DNA of 64,000 bases. Source: Streptomyces atroolivaceus (GTDB taxonomy: Bacteria; Actinomycetota; Actinomycetes; Streptomycetales; Streptomycetaceae). The stretch covers positions 620,001 through 684,000 of the forward strand of contig NZ_JNXG01000001.1 of the NCBI RefSeq assembly GCF_000717025.1. Reading direction: 5' to 3'. This document shows, in pieces, positions 28,333 to 37,419 of this stretch (position 1 is the stretch's first letter; every line of letters begins with the position of its first letter). The notes under the pieces were generated by a model, which was not told the origin of the DNA, searched no databases, and was given only the letters and a program-made list of their open reading frames with translations. The position numbers were made by a program, and so were the translations under genes.

Positions 28333-28503
28333 ATATTAAATTCGCCAGTTGTAGGAAGTGCGTAAAGTACCCCCCGCGCAAAACTGATTCGGTGACTCCC
28401 GTCACACCGGCGTCGTCCCGCTCACTACGAGCCTGCCACCGCGCGGGGGTGCTTGGCTGCGGCAGATGGTCATGTCGCGCGAGGACTTTCGTCCCCCGTG
28501 CCG

Positions 28504-28815
28504 CTACCTGCCCCGCTCCCGGCCCCCGCCGTCGCCGCCTCCGCCGCCGTCTGCCGGGGGCGGAGGCGGAGGAACTGCCGCGGAGTCGCTCCCGGGGGCT
28601 CGGGGGCGGCTCTCCGGGGCCGGCGGTGGCTCGGCGGCATCGCCGGGCTTCCGGGGTGCGCGCGGCGCCTGTGGGGCCGTCAGGGGCTCCATGGCGAGCC
28701 GCAGCAGGCGATGGCAGATCGGACAGTGCCGGGTGAGGTGGCGGTAGCCGGAAGCGGCCGCCAGGTGGGCGCGCAGCAGCGCGCGGGTCTCGTGCCTTTC
28801 CGTGGGCGCAGACAT
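28504..28815 (-). CDS. Small zinc-finger-like protein (DUF6274 type)
   Basis: A 103-residue protein. The conserved N-terminal half reads RHETRALLRAHLAAASGYRH then LTRHCPICHRLLRLAM, with a CPIC pair and nearby His residues that may bind a metal. The C-terminal half is Pro/Ala/Gly-rich and probably disordered. I recall this family next to bldC in Streptomyces, with no assigned function. ATG 28815 follows GGGAGG. Longer open frames on the opposite strand here are compositional shadows. Confidence 0.75.
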   Translation of the reverse strand: MSAPTERHETRALLRAHLAAASGYRHLTRHCPICHRLLRLAMEPLTAPQAPRAPRKPGDAAEPPPAPESRPRAPGSDSAAVPPPPPPADGGGGGDGGGRERGR

Positions 28816-28917
28816 GCGTGCGGCCTCCCGGTGGGACCGGCCACCCGGCGTCGAGGGAACAAGGGTGGACTCCGTCCTACGGAGTTACCCGTGGCGGAAG
28901 TCGGCGTCAAGACGCAC

Positions 28918-28948
28918 GGAAGCCCGGATCCAGGGGATCCGGGCTTCC
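28918..28948 (-). terminator. Terminator of the first tRNA-Asp
   Basis: GGAAGCCCGGATCC (28918-28931) pairs perfectly with GGATCCGGGCTTCC (28935-28948). It lies immediately 3' of the minus-strand tRNA. Confidence 0.8.
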
Positions 28949-28955
28949 GTTACTG

Positions 28956-29030
28956 CGGTCCTGACGGGATTTGAACCCGCGGCCTCCACCTTGACAGGGT
29001 GGCGAGCACTCCAAACTGCTCCACAGGACC
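28956..29030 (-). tRNA. tRNA-Asp (GTC), copy 1
   Basis: Acceptor GGTCCTG/CAGGACC, D-arm with GGAGC, anticodon loop CTGTCAA (GTC), T-loop TTCAAAT, discriminator G, CCA not encoded. It is identical to the copy at 35137-35211. Confidence 0.95.
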
Positions 29031-29146
29031 AGGTTTTCGCTGCCTGCCTTGCGGCCTGCTGCGAATCCAGACTGTACAGGAGGTCCGAGGGCCAGGTCGA
29101 ACTCACTCACCGTGCGGACGTCGTCACGGCCCCGCGGGGTGCCTGC

Positions 29147-32100
29147 TCACGGAGCGGCCGCGTCGATCGCCTTCACGATCCGCTTGTCCGAGACGGGCTG
29201 CGCGGTGCCCAGCGCGTGCGCGAAGTAGCTCACCCGCAGCTCCTCGATCATCCAGCGGATGTCCAGGACCTCCTGGGGCACCGGCCGTCCCTGGGGCAGC
29301 TGTTCGAGCAGCCAGGCGTACTCGTCCTGCATCTCGTGGACCTTCTCCATACGCGTGGTGTCGCGCTGGACGTTCGTCGGCATCTGCTGCAGCCTGCGGT
29401 CCTCGGCGACCAGGTAGCGCATCAGGTCGGGCAGTCTCCGCAGTCCGGTCGCGGTGACGAACCCGGGCGGCACGAGGCGCGCCAGGTGGTCCCGTACGTC
29501 CGTGACGTTGTTGATCAGGACCAGGCTGTTCGTCGACTTCAGCCGGCGCTCGCAGGCCTGCCAGGCGGCCAGGATCTGCTGCACCTGGCCGATCGTGCGG
29601 ACGGTGAGGTCCACGAGGTCGGCGCGCACCTTGTCGTACAGCTTCCGGAACGACGCCTCGTCCCAGGCCGGGCCGCCGTGCGCGGCGATGAGCCGGTCGG
29701 CCGCCGCCGTCGCGCAGTCGTCGAACAGCGCCTGGATGGAGCCGTGCGGATTGCGGGACAGCGCCAGCTTCTGCTGGTTGGTGAGCTTGTCCGAGGCGAA
29801 CTTGGCCGGGTTCACCGGGATGTTCAGCAGGATCAGCTTCCGGGTGCCCCGCCACATCGCCTGCTGCTGCTCGGCCTCGGTGTCGAAGAGCCGTACGGCC
29901 ACGCTCTCGCCCTGGTCGACGAGTGCCGGGTAGGCCTTGACCGGCTGGCCCGCGCGACGGGTCTCGAAGACACGGTTCAGGGTGCCGATGGTCCAGTCGG
30001 TGAGGCCCGAACGCTCGATGGACTCTCCCGAGGGGCCCGCGGTGGCCGCGGCGGCCTTGGAGAGGGCCTGGCGGGCCTTGGGGCGCAGCTGGAGCTTCAG
30101 CGCCTCCAGATCCTTGTCCTCGGCGACCTTGCGGCGCCGTTCGTCGGTGATGCGGAAAGTGATCTTCAGGTGGTCCGGGACCCGGGACAGGTCGAAGTCG
30201 TCCGCCGTGACCGGGACGCCCACCATCCGCTGGAGCTCACGGGCGAGCGTCAGCGGCAGGGGCTCCTGCAGGGGGACCGCACGGTCCAGGAACTTCGCCG
30301 CGTAGTCCGGTGCGGGGACGTAGTGCCGCCGGATCGGCTTGGGCAGTGAGCGGATCAGCTCGGTGACCACCTCCGGGCGCAGGCCCGGGATCTGCCAGTC
30401 GAAGCCCTCGGCGGTGACCTGGTTGAGCACCTGGAGCGGGATGTGGACGGTCACACCGTCGGCGTCCGCGCCCGGCTCGAACTGGTAGGTCACCCGGAAC
30501 TTGAGCTTCCCCTGCCGCCAGGAGTCCGGGTAGTCGTCCTTGGTGACGGCTCCGGCCTTCTCGTTGATGAGCATCGAGCGCTCGAAGTCGAGCGCGTCCG
30601 GCTCGTCACGGCGCTTGTGCTTCCACCAGGAGTCGAAGTGGGCGCCGGAGACGATGTGCTCGGGGATCCGCTGATCGTAGAAGTCGAAGAGCGTCTCGTC
30701 GTCCACGAGGATGTCGCGGCGCCGCGCGCGGTGCTCCAACTCCTCGACCTCACCGAGCAGTTTGCGGTTGTCATGGAAGAACTGGTGGTGTGTGCGCCAG
30801 TCCCCCTCGACCAGGGCGTTGCGGATGAACAGATCGCGCGACGCCTCCTGGTCGATACGGCCGAAATTGATCTTGCGCTGGGCGACGATCGGTACCCCGT
30901 AGAGCGTGACCCGCTCGTACGCCATCACCGCGGCCTGGTCCTTCTCCCAGTGCGGTTCGCTGTAGGTCCGCTTCAGCAGGTGCTGGGCGAGTGGCTCGAT
31001 CCACTCCGGCTCGACCTTCGCGTTGACCCGCGCCCACAGCCGGGACGTCTCGACCAGCTCGGCCGACATCACGAAGCGCGGCTGCTTCTTGAACAGCGCG
31101 GAACCGGGGAAGATCGCGAACTTGGCGCTGCGGGCGCCCAGGTACTCGTTCTTCTCGGTGTCCTTCAGCCCGATGTGCGACAGCAGGCCGGCCAGCAGCG
31201 AGGTGTGCACCGACTGTTCCGGCGCGTCGGCACCCGTCGAGGACTCCTTGACCTCGATCCCCATCTGCTTGGCGACCGTTCGCAGCTGGGCGTAGATGTC
31301 CTGCCACTCACGGATCCGCAGGAAGTTCAGGTACTCCTGCTTGCACATCCGGCGGAAGCTGGAGGAGCCGCGCTCCTTCTGCTGTTCCCGGATGTAGCGC
31401 CACAGGTTCAGGAACGCCAGGAAGTCGGACGTCTCGTCCTTGAAGCGGGCGTGGTTCTGATCGGCCTGGGTCTGCTTCTCCGAGGGACGCTCACGAGGGT
31501 CCTGGATGGACAGGGCCGCCGCGATGACCATGACCTCGCGTGCGCAGCCGTTCTTCTCGGCTTCGATGACCATGCGGGCCAGGCGCGGGTCGACGGGCAG
31601 CTGGGAGAGCTTGCGGCCCAGCGGCGTGAGGCGCTTCTTCGGATCCTTCTCCGCCGGGTCGAGCGCGCCCAGCTCCTGGAGCAGCTGGACGCCGTCGCGG
31701 ATGTTGCGGTGGTCCGGCGGGTCGATGAAGGGGAACTTCTCGATGTCACCGAGGCCGGCCGCGGTCATCTGGAGGATGACGGAGGCCAGGTTGGTCCTCA
31801 GGATCTCGGGGTCGGTGAACTCGGGACGGGTGACGAAGTCGTCCTCGGAGTACAGCCGGATGCAGATGCCGTCCGACGTACGGCCGCAGCGGCCCTTGCG
31901 CTGGTTGGCGCTGGCCTGGGAGATCCGCTCGATCGGCAGCCGCTGGACCTTGGTGCGGTGGCTGTAGCGGGAGATGCGGGCGTTGCCCGGGTCGATCACG
32001 TACTTGATGCCGGGGACGGTCAGCGAGGTCTCGGCGACGTTCGTGGCGAGGACGATGCGGCGTCCGGTGTGGCGCTGGAACACGCGGTGCTGCTCGGCGT

Positions 32101-33079
32101 GCGAGAGGCGCGCGTAGAGGGGGAGCACCTCGGTGTGTCTGAGGTTGCGTTTGTTCAGGGCGTCAGCCGTGTCGCGGATCTCCCGCTCCCCGGAGAGGAA
32201 GACCAGGACATCGCCCGGGGCCTCGTGGTCCAGCTCGTCGACGGCGTCGCAGATCGCTGTGATCTGGTCGCGGTCGGAGTCGTCGCCCTCCTCCTCGAGG
32301 AGGGGCCGGTAGCGCACCTCCACCGGATAAGTACGTCCGCTGACCTCCACGATCGGTGCCTCGCCGAAGTGCTTGGCGAAGCGTTCCGGGTCGATGGTCG
32401 CCGACGTGATGACGACCTTCAGATCGGGGCGCTTGGGCAGCAGCCGGGCCAGGTAGCCGAGCAGGAAGTCGATGTTCAGCGACCGCTCGTGGGCCTCGTC
32501 GATGATGATCGTGTCGTAGGCGAGGAGCTCGCGGTCCGTCTGGATCTCGGCCAGCAGGATGCCGTCCGTCATCAGCTTCACGAAGGTCGCGTCCGGATTC
32601 ACCTGGTCGGTGAAGCGCACCTTCCAGCCGACGGCCTCGCCGAGCGGGGTGTCCAGCTCGTCGGCGACGCGCTCGGCGACCGTGCGCGCGGCGATCCGGC
32701 GGGGCTGGGTGTGACCGATCATGCCCCGGACGCCACGGCCCAGCTCCATGCAGATCTTGGGGATCTGGGTGGTCTTGCCCGAGCCGGTCTCACCCGCGAC
32801 GATCACGACCTGGTGGTCGCGTATCGCCTCCAGGATCTCGTCCTTCTTCTGGCTGACCGGAAGTTGCTCCGGGTACGAGAGGGCGGGCATCCGCGCGGCG
32901 CGTCCTGCGAGCCGCTCGGCTGCCTTCCCGGCCTCGGCGGAGATCTCGTCCAGCACGGACTGGCGGGCCTCCGGCTTGCGGATGCGACGGGCACCCTCGA
33001 GGCGGCGGCCGAGCCGGTGCGCGTCGCGGAGCGAGAGCTGCCCGAGCTGGGTCTGGAGATCGGCGAAGGAAGTAGACAT
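29147..33079 (-). CDS. hrpA: ATP-dependent RNA helicase HrpA
   Basis: A 1310-residue DEAH-box helicase, the usual HrpA length. Motif I GETGSGKTTQIPK is near residue 95, followed by DEAHERSLNIDF (motif II) and VVITSATIDPERF (motif III). The C-terminal RecA-like domain has NVAETSLTVPGIKYVIDPG and QRKGRCGRTSDG. A HA2/OB-fold region and the long HrpA-specific C-terminal domain follow. In Escherichia coli HrpA resolves stalled ribosomes on mRNA; the role in Streptomyces is not established here. ATG 33079 has GGGG at suitable distance. Several long antisense frames over this gene are shadows. Confidence 0.96.
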   Translation of the reverse strand: MSTSFADLQTQLGQLSLRDAHRLGRRLEGARRIRKPEARQSVLDEISAEAGKAAERLAGRAARMPALSYPEQLPVSQKKDEILEAIRDHQVVIVAGETGSGKTTQIPKICMELGRGVRGMIGHTQPRRIAARTVAERVADELDTPLGEAVGWKVRFTDQVNPDATFVKLMTDGILLAEIQTDRELLAYDTIIIDEAHERSLNIDFLLGYLARLLPKRPDLKVVITSATIDPERFAKHFGEAPIVEVSGRTYPVEVRYRPLLEEEGDDSDRDQITAICDAVDELDHEAPGDVLVFLSGEREIRDTADALNKRNLRHTEVLPLYARLSHAEQHRVFQRHTGRRIVLATNVAETSLTVPGIKYVIDPGNARISRYSHRTKVQRLPIERISQASANQRKGRCGRTSDGICIRLYSEDDFVTRPEFTDPEILRTNLASVILQMTAAGLGDIEKFPFIDPPDHRNIRDGVQLLQELGALDPAEKDPKKRLTPLGRKLSQLPVDPRLARMVIEAEKNGCAREVMVIAAALSIQDPRERPSEKQTQADQNHARFKDETSDFLAFLNLWRYIREQQKERGSSSFRRMCKQEYLNFLRIREWQDIYAQLRTVAKQMGIEVKESSTGADAPEQSVHTSLLAGLLSHIGLKDTEKNEYLGARSAKFAIFPGSALFKKQPRFVMSAELVETSRLWARVNAKVEPEWIEPLAQHLLKRTYSEPHWEKDQAAVMAYERVTLYGVPIVAQRKINFGRIDQEASRDLFIRNALVEGDWRTHHQFFHDNRKLLGEVEELEHRARRRDILVDDETLFDFYDQRIPEHIVSGAHFDSWWKHKRRDEPDALDFERSMLINEKAGAVTKDDYPDSWRQGKLKFRVTYQFEPGADADGVTVHIPLQVLNQVTAEGFDWQIPGLRPEVVTELIRSLPKPIRRHYVPAPDYAAKFLDRAVPLQEPLPLTLARELQRMVGVPVTADDFDLSRVPDHLKITFRITDERRRKVAEDKDLEALKLQLRPKARQALSKAAAATAGPSGESIERSGLTDWTIGTLNRVFETRRAGQPVKAYPALVDQGESVAVRLFDTEAEQQQAMWRGTRKLILLNIPVNPAKFASDKLTNQQKLALSRNPHGSIQALFDDCATAAADRLIAAHGGPAWDEASFRKLYDKVRADLVDLTVRTIGQVQQILAAWQACERRLKSTNSLVLINNVTDVRDHLARLVPPGFVTATGLRRLPDLMRYLVAEDRRLQQMPTNVQRDTTRMEKVHEMQDEYAWLLEQLPQGRPVPQEVLDIRWMIEELRVSYFAHALGTAQPVSDKRIVKAIDAAAP

Positions 33080-33374
33080 ACGGACCCCAGGATCTCACCC
33101 GCGCGCGAGGAGTGGCGAACGTATTTCGTCCGGGCCGCGTCACACCGAACCGGGAGGGCTCCGCCGCGGCACCGGTGACCGAGCGGGAGGGCGCGGCCAC
33201 AGGACGTACCATTTCGGGCAACTGATCACCCGTCCCCCGTGCAAGGCGGCCCCATGTCCCGGGATATACCCGCACCCGCCCGACGCCGGGTGCCGGAAGC
33301 GTAGGCGGGCCCCGCGCCGCCGCGCCCCTTTCCGCAGGTCCCGCTTTCCCCGCATCACTCGCACGGAGCGCCGC

Positions 33375-34163
33375 ATGCCCACGCCCACCCGCCCTTCGCC
33401 CTCCGCGAAGTCCTCCACGAAGAAGTCCTCCGCGAAGAAGCCGGTGCTCTTCGGCCTCGTCGTGGTTCTCGCCGCCGGGCTGCTCGGATTCGTCTCCTAC
33501 CGGGCCACCGCCCCGGACGGGCCCGGCCCCGGCACCCCGGCCGCCGTCACGTCCACCGGACCGGACTCCGACGTCCACCGGGAACTGGCCGGGCTCGCCC
33601 GGCGCGACGCCGACGACAAGCTGGCCCTGGGCCGCACCGCCGCACCGGTCGTCCTCATCGAGTACGCCGACTTCCAGTGCGGCTACTGCGGGAAGTTCGC
33701 CCGGGACACCGAACCCGAACTGATCAAGAGGTACGTCGACGACGGCACCCTGCGCATCGAGTGGCGCAACTTCCCGATCTTCGGCGAGGCGTCGGAGGCG
33801 GCCGCGCGAGCCTCCTGGGCAGCCGGCCGGCAGGACCGCTTCTGGGCCTTCCACCGGGCCGCCTACGCCGAGGACGCCAAGGAGAAGGGCTTCGGACGGG
33901 ATCGCCTCAGGGCCCTCGCCCAGCAGGCGGGCGTGAAGGACCTCGACCGCTTCACGCGTGACACGGACAGCGCGGCGGCCGTCGAGGCGGTCCGCGTCGA
34001 CCGGGAACAGGCCTACGGGATCGGTGCCACGTCCACCCCGTCCTTCCTCATCAACGGCCGCCCCGTGGCCGGAGCCCAGCCCATGGCCGTCTTCACCCAG
34101 GCCATCGAGGCGGCAGCAGCGGAGGAAGCGAACGTCGGGAACGCCGGAGAGCCCGCGAAGTGA
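33375..34163 (+). CDS. Membrane-anchored DsbA-like thiol-disulfide oxidoreductase
   Basis: A 262-residue protein: basic Ser/Lys-rich cytoplasmic head, one membrane helix (about residues 23-42, VLFGLVVVLAAGLLGFVSYR), linker, then a thioredoxin-like DsbA domain. The active site is CGYC at residues 102-105 (EYADFQCGYCGKF), with the cis-Pro loop in ATSTPSFLINGRPV. It is expected to form or isomerise disulfides outside the membrane. ATG 33375 follows CACGGAGCG; a longer open frame upstream overlaps hrpA and is rejected. The stop overlaps the next start (GTGA), which pairs it with the CcdA-like protein as a redox unit. Confidence 0.92.
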   Translation: MPTPTRPSPSAKSSTKKSSAKKPVLFGLVVVLAAGLLGFVSYRATAPDGPGPGTPAAVTSTGPDSDVHRELAGLARRDADDKLALGRTAAPVVLIEYADFQCGYCGKFARDTEPELIKRYVDDGTLRIEWRNFPIFGEASEAAARASWAAGRQDRFWAFHRAAYAEDAKEKGFGRDRLRALAQQAGVKDLDRFTRDTDSAAAVEAVRVDREQAYGIGATSTPSFLINGRPVAGAQPMAVFTQAIEAAAAEEANVGNAGEPAK

Positions 34164-34987
34164 CCCCGGACATCGGCTACTTCGCCGCCCTGCTCGGCGG
34201 TCTGCTGGCCCTCGTCAGCCCGTGCAGCGCCCTGCTGCTCCCGGCCTTCTTCGCGTACTCCGTCGACTCCGCCTCACGGCTCCTGGCGCGTACGGGCATC
34301 TTCTACGCCGGTCTCGCCACCACCCTCGTCCCGCTCGGTGCCGCGGGCTCGTACGCCGGACGGCTCTTCTACGGGCACCGCGACGCTCTCGTCCTCGGCG
34401 CGGGCTGGCTGATCATCACGCTGGGGCTCGCCCAGATCCTCGGGCTGGGCTTCGCCTCCCGGCGGATCGCCGCCCTCAGCGGCCGTATCCGGCCCACGAC
34501 CGTCTTCTCCGTCTACGCCCTGGGCGCGGTCTACGGCCTCGCGGGCTTCTGCGCGGGCCCGATCCTCGGCAGTGTCCTCACGGTGGCGGCCGTCAGCGGC
34601 AGCCCCGCCTACGGAGGACTGCTGCTCGCCGTCTACGCGCTGGGCATGGCCCTCCCGCTGTTCGTGCTCGCCCTCCTCTGGGAGCGCTTCGACCTGGGGC
34701 GCCGGGCCTGGCTGCGCGGCCGGCCGCTGCGCGCCGGCCGCTTCGAACTCCACAGCACCTCGCTGCTCTCCGGCCTCTTCTTCATCGGGCTCGGGGTGCT
34801 CTTCCTCGTCTACGACGGAACGACCGCGCTGCCCGGACTCCTGGACGTGGACGACTCGTTCGCCGTCGAGCAGTGGGCCCGGCGCCTCGGCGAGCGGGTC
34901 CCCGATGTTGCCGCGCTGACCGCCCTGGCCGGCGTGGTGCTGCTCGGGCTGACCGTTCAGGCGGTGCGGCGGCGCCGTGACGGCTGA
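34160..34987 (+). CDS. CcdA/DsbD-type transmembrane electron transporter
   Basis: A 275-residue integral membrane protein with about six to seven helices. Two conserved cysteines, in LVSPCSALLLPAFFAYS (Cys22) and LAGFCAGPILGSVL, lie in facing helices, as in CcdA and the DsbD membrane domain that carry reducing power across the membrane. The GTG start overlaps the DsbA-like gene by four bases. The likely job is to keep that thioredoxin-like partner reduced, for example for cytochrome c maturation or envelope thiol repair. Confidence 0.92.
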   Translation: MTPDIGYFAALLGGLLALVSPCSALLLPAFFAYSVDSASRLLARTGIFYAGLATTLVPLGAAGSYAGRLFYGHRDALVLGAGWLIITLGLAQILGLGFASRRIAALSGRIRPTTVFSVYALGAVYGLAGFCAGPILGSVLTVAAVSGSPAYGGLLLAVYALGMALPLFVLALLWERFDLGRRAWLRGRPLRAGRFELHSTSLLSGLFFIGLGVLFLVYDGTTALPGLLDVDDSFAVEQWARRLGERVPDVAALTALAGVVLLGLTVQAVRRRRDG

Positions 34988-35005
34988 GGGGAGGCCGGGC
35001 ACGAC

Positions 35006-35034
35006 GAAGGCCCCGTCCATCGGACGGGGCCTTC
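35006..35034. terminator. Terminator between the CcdA-like gene and tRNA-Phe
   Basis: GAAGGCCCCGTCC (35006-35018) pairs perfectly with GGACGGGGCCTTC (35022-35034). It is usable in both directions. Confidence 0.85.
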
Positions 35035-35040
35035 ATGAGG

Positions 35041-35114
35041 TGGCTGGGGCCGGGATCGAACCGGCGACCTATCGCTTTTCAGGCGATCGCTCGTACCAAC
35101 TGAGCTACCCAGCC
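35041..35114 (-). tRNA. tRNA-Phe (GAA)
   Basis: Acceptor GGCTGGG/CCCAGCC, anticodon loop CTGAAAA (GAA), T-loop TTCGATC, discriminator A, CCA not encoded. Confidence 0.95.
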
Positions 35115-35136
35115 ACGCAGCTCATACGGGCTGCAG

Positions 35137-35211
35137 CGGTCCTGACGGGATTTGAACCCGCGGCCTCCACCTTGACAGGGTGGCGAGCACTCCAAACTGC
35201 TCCACAGGACC
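35137..35211 (-). tRNA. tRNA-Asp (GTC), copy 2
   Basis: The same 75 bases as the tRNA at 28956-29030. It sits in a tRNA cluster with Phe and Glu; CCA is not encoded. Confidence 0.95.
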
Positions 35212-35250
35212 AAGCTAATGTGCGAGACAAGTCTCGCACACGGTTAAGCG

Positions 35251-35323
35251 TGCCCCCAACGGGATTCGAACCCGTGCTACCGCCTTGAAAGGGCGGCGTC
35301 CTGGGCCACTAGACGATGAGGGC
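35251..35323 (-). tRNA. tRNA-Glu (TTC)
   Basis: Acceptor GCCCTCA/TGGGGGC with one G-T wobble, anticodon loop CTTTCAA (TTC), T-loop TTCGAAT, discriminator A, CCA not encoded. Confidence 0.95.
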
Positions 35324-35403
35324 TAAGGGCCCACCTGCGCGCTTTCCAGCGCGTCGGGGACGTGAGAAGCATATGTGATGGCAGGAGGTATCGCCAAAAC
35401 GGT

Positions 35404-36942
35404 TTAGGGGGAGGTCGTGGACGGGGGTGCGGAGGGGGACGGACTCTTGAGGTTCTCCTCCGGAAGGTGGCGGCTGACCTCGGCCGTCGTCAGGCCGAGA
35501 CCTCCGAGGGTGACCTCGTCCCAGGCCTGCAGATGCCGGGTGGGGCGGTCCAGGTAGAGCACGGAGGCGCGCACCTTCTCGGGCTTCTCGTTCTGCACGG
35601 CGCGCAGGCCGCCGCCGCCCGTGGAGCCCTCGACCTTGAGCCGCGTACCCATCGGCAGCAGTTCGTTCACCCGGTGGTGCACATGGCCGGCCAGGACGAG
35701 CGGAACCGTCCCGTCCGTCTCCCGTGCCGCGTTCGGGTCGTGGGCCACCGCGATGTCCACCGGGGTCCCCGCCCGCTTCTGGTCACGCAGCTCCGAGGCG
35801 AGGCGCCTGCCCGCCTGCTGCTCGGACGCCTTGCCGCCGGTGGGGCGCGAGCGGTCCGGGGTGAACTGCGGGTCCCCGATGCCGGCGATCCGCAGCCCGG
35901 CCACGTCCACGGCGCTGCCCTCGTCCAGGACGTGCGCGTTCCTGGTCTTCCTCAGATAGGCCTGGGTGTCCTTGGAGTCGTGGTTGCCCCTCACCCAGAC
36001 GTAGGGCGCGCCGAGGTCGCGGACGGGGTCCAGGAAGCCGTTCTCCGCGGTGGTGCCGTGGTCCATCGTGTCGCCGGAGTCGATGATCACGTCGATGTCG
36101 TACTGCTCGACGAGCGAGCCGATGATGTGCCAGGCGGCGGGGTTGAGGTGGATGTCGGAGACGTGCAGGACCCGGATGGTCGCAGGGTCCGGCTGGTACA
36201 CGGGGAGCGTGGACGTGGCGTCGTACAGCTTGGTGACGTTGGTGACGAGCCGTGCCAGCTCCTGCTGGTAGACGTCGAACTCGGTGACGATCGAGCGCGC
36301 GTCGCCCACGACCGACGGGGCGCTGGAGAGCAGCCCGGAGAATTTCGGCTCCAGTACGGACTTCGGGTTCCAGGTGGCGTACGCGCTGACGCCCGAGGCG
36401 GCGAGCAGCGCCAGCGCGAGACCCCCGGCGGCCAGGGCGCGGCGCGGGCGCCGGTAGACGACCAGGCCGAGGGCGGTCGCTCCGGAGACCACGGCGACGC
36501 AGGAGCGGACGGCCAGCTCCCGGGTGCCGGAGGCGACGTCGTCGGTGACCTCGTCCTGGAGACCGGAGAGGCGCTCGGGGTGCTTGACCAGGGCCTGCGA
36601 GCGCTCCGGGTCCAGCTGGTCGACGTCCACGTCCAGGCGGACCGGGGCGTGGTGGGAGTCCAGCTCCAGTGCGCCGAGCGGCGACACGTTGATCTTGGTG
36701 CCGCCGCTCACCGAGGGCCGCAGGGTCATGGTGGTGTCCATGGGCCCCACGGGCGTACGCACACTGCCGACGACCAGCAGTCCCAGCCAGGCGCCCAGCA
36801 CGACCACGGCCAGCAGGCCGGGCGCGAGCTTCCAGGGGTGCGCCGCGGGGACGAGTCCGCCGGCGGACACGGGGGCGGTGGCGCGCGGGCGGGAGCGGAG
36901 GCGGCGGACACGGGCGGCTGCGGCGTGGAACGGGCGTGCCAT
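35404..36942 (-). CDS. Membrane-anchored metallophosphoesterase
   Basis: A protein of about 512 residues. The N-terminal helix LAPGLLAVVVLGAWLGLLVVG is followed by an extracytoplasmic segment and two more hydrophobic helices (VRSCVAVVSGATALGLVVY, LAAGGLALALLAASGVSAYA). The C-terminal part is a calcineurin-type phosphoesterase with the metal-ligand blocks VSDIHLNP, DSGDTMDHG, VRGNHDS, AVAHDP and AGHVHH. The substrate is unknown. ATG 36942 (MARPFHAAAARV) is my choice; ATG 36975 is also in frame and neither has a strong ribosome-binding site. An opposite-strand frame of nearly 700 codons over this gene is a GC shadow. Confidence 0.88.
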   Translation of the reverse strand: MARPFHAAAARVRRLRSRPRATAPVSAGGLVPAAHPWKLAPGLLAVVVLGAWLGLLVVGSVRTPVGPMDTTMTLRPSVSGGTKINVSPLGALELDSHHAPVRLDVDVDQLDPERSQALVKHPERLSGLQDEVTDDVASGTRELAVRSCVAVVSGATALGLVVYRRPRRALAAGGLALALLAASGVSAYATWNPKSVLEPKFSGLLSSAPSVVGDARSIVTEFDVYQQELARLVTNVTKLYDATSTLPVYQPDPATIRVLHVSDIHLNPAAWHIIGSLVEQYDIDVIIDSGDTMDHGTTAENGFLDPVRDLGAPYVWVRGNHDSKDTQAYLRKTRNAHVLDEGSAVDVAGLRIAGIGDPQFTPDRSRPTGGKASEQQAGRRLASELRDQKRAGTPVDIAVAHDPNAARETDGTVPLVLAGHVHHRVNELLPMGTRLKVEGSTGGGGLRAVQNEKPEKVRASVLYLDRPTRHLQAWDEVTLGGLGLTTAEVSRHLPEENLKSPSPSAPPSTTSP

Positions 36943-37065
36943 TGGGCGCGTATGCCCCGATCGGGCGGCGGACATGCGGGAGAGCGGGCGGCGGTGGGCC
37001 GGGTGGGTGGCCCCGGGGCTGGGTGCGGCCCGCCCGTTCCGCCCGGCGTACGTGACAATGGCGGT

Positions 37066-37419
37066 GTGCTGGAGATGACGCGCGAGGAGTTCGAAGAGCT
37101 GGTGAGCCTGGCTCTTGACCGGGTCCCGCCGGAGCTGATGCGGCTGATGGACAACGTCGCGGTGTTCGTAGAGGAGGAGCCGGAGGATCCGGAGGACCGG
37201 GAGCTGCTCGGACTCTACGAGGGCACACCGCTCACCGAGCGCGGCGAGTGGTACGCGGGGGTGCTGCCGGACCGGATCACCATCTACCGGGGGCCGACGC
37301 TGCGGATGTGCGAGACACGCGAGGACGTGGTCGCCGAGACCGAGATCACCGTGGTCCACGAGATCGCCCACCACTTCGGCATCGACGACGAGCGGCTGCA
37401 CGAGCTGGGGTACGGGTGA
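37066..37419 (+). CDS. Minimal zincin-type metallopeptidase family protein
   Basis: A 117-residue protein of the small zincin family. The zinc motif HEIAHH is in TVVHEIAHHFGIDDERLHEL, where the later Asp/Glu complete the site. The N-terminal half (MTREEFEELVSLALDRVP, VAVFVEEEP) is typical of the family. GTG 37066 has no ribosome-binding site, but GACAAT ends 6 bases before it, so it may be leaderless; ATG 37075 is the alternative. The stop overlaps the first crcB start (GTGA), so the three genes 37066-38293 form one coupled operon, divergent from the phosphoesterase. Confidence 0.88.
   Translation: MLEMTREEFEELVSLALDRVPPELMRLMDNVAVFVEEEPEDPEDRELLGLYEGTPLTERGEWYAGVLPDRITIYRGPTLRMCETREDVVAETEITVVHEIAHHFGIDDERLHELGYG

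Noticed and set aside
28305..28736. A 143-codon plus-strand protein downstream of the A+T-rich palindrome
   Set aside because: It overlaps the DUF6274-type gene antisense and its sequence is Arg/Pro/Ala-rich with no recognisable feature.
30443..33178. A 911-codon plus-strand frame opposite hrpA
   Set aside because: Antisense shadow of a long GC-rich gene; no motifs, and the minus strand encodes full-length HrpA.
35362..37419. A plus-strand frame of 685 codons covering the metallophosphoesterase
   Set aside because: It is a compositional antisense shadow; only its last 117 codons (from 37066) encode a recognisable protein, the zincin.
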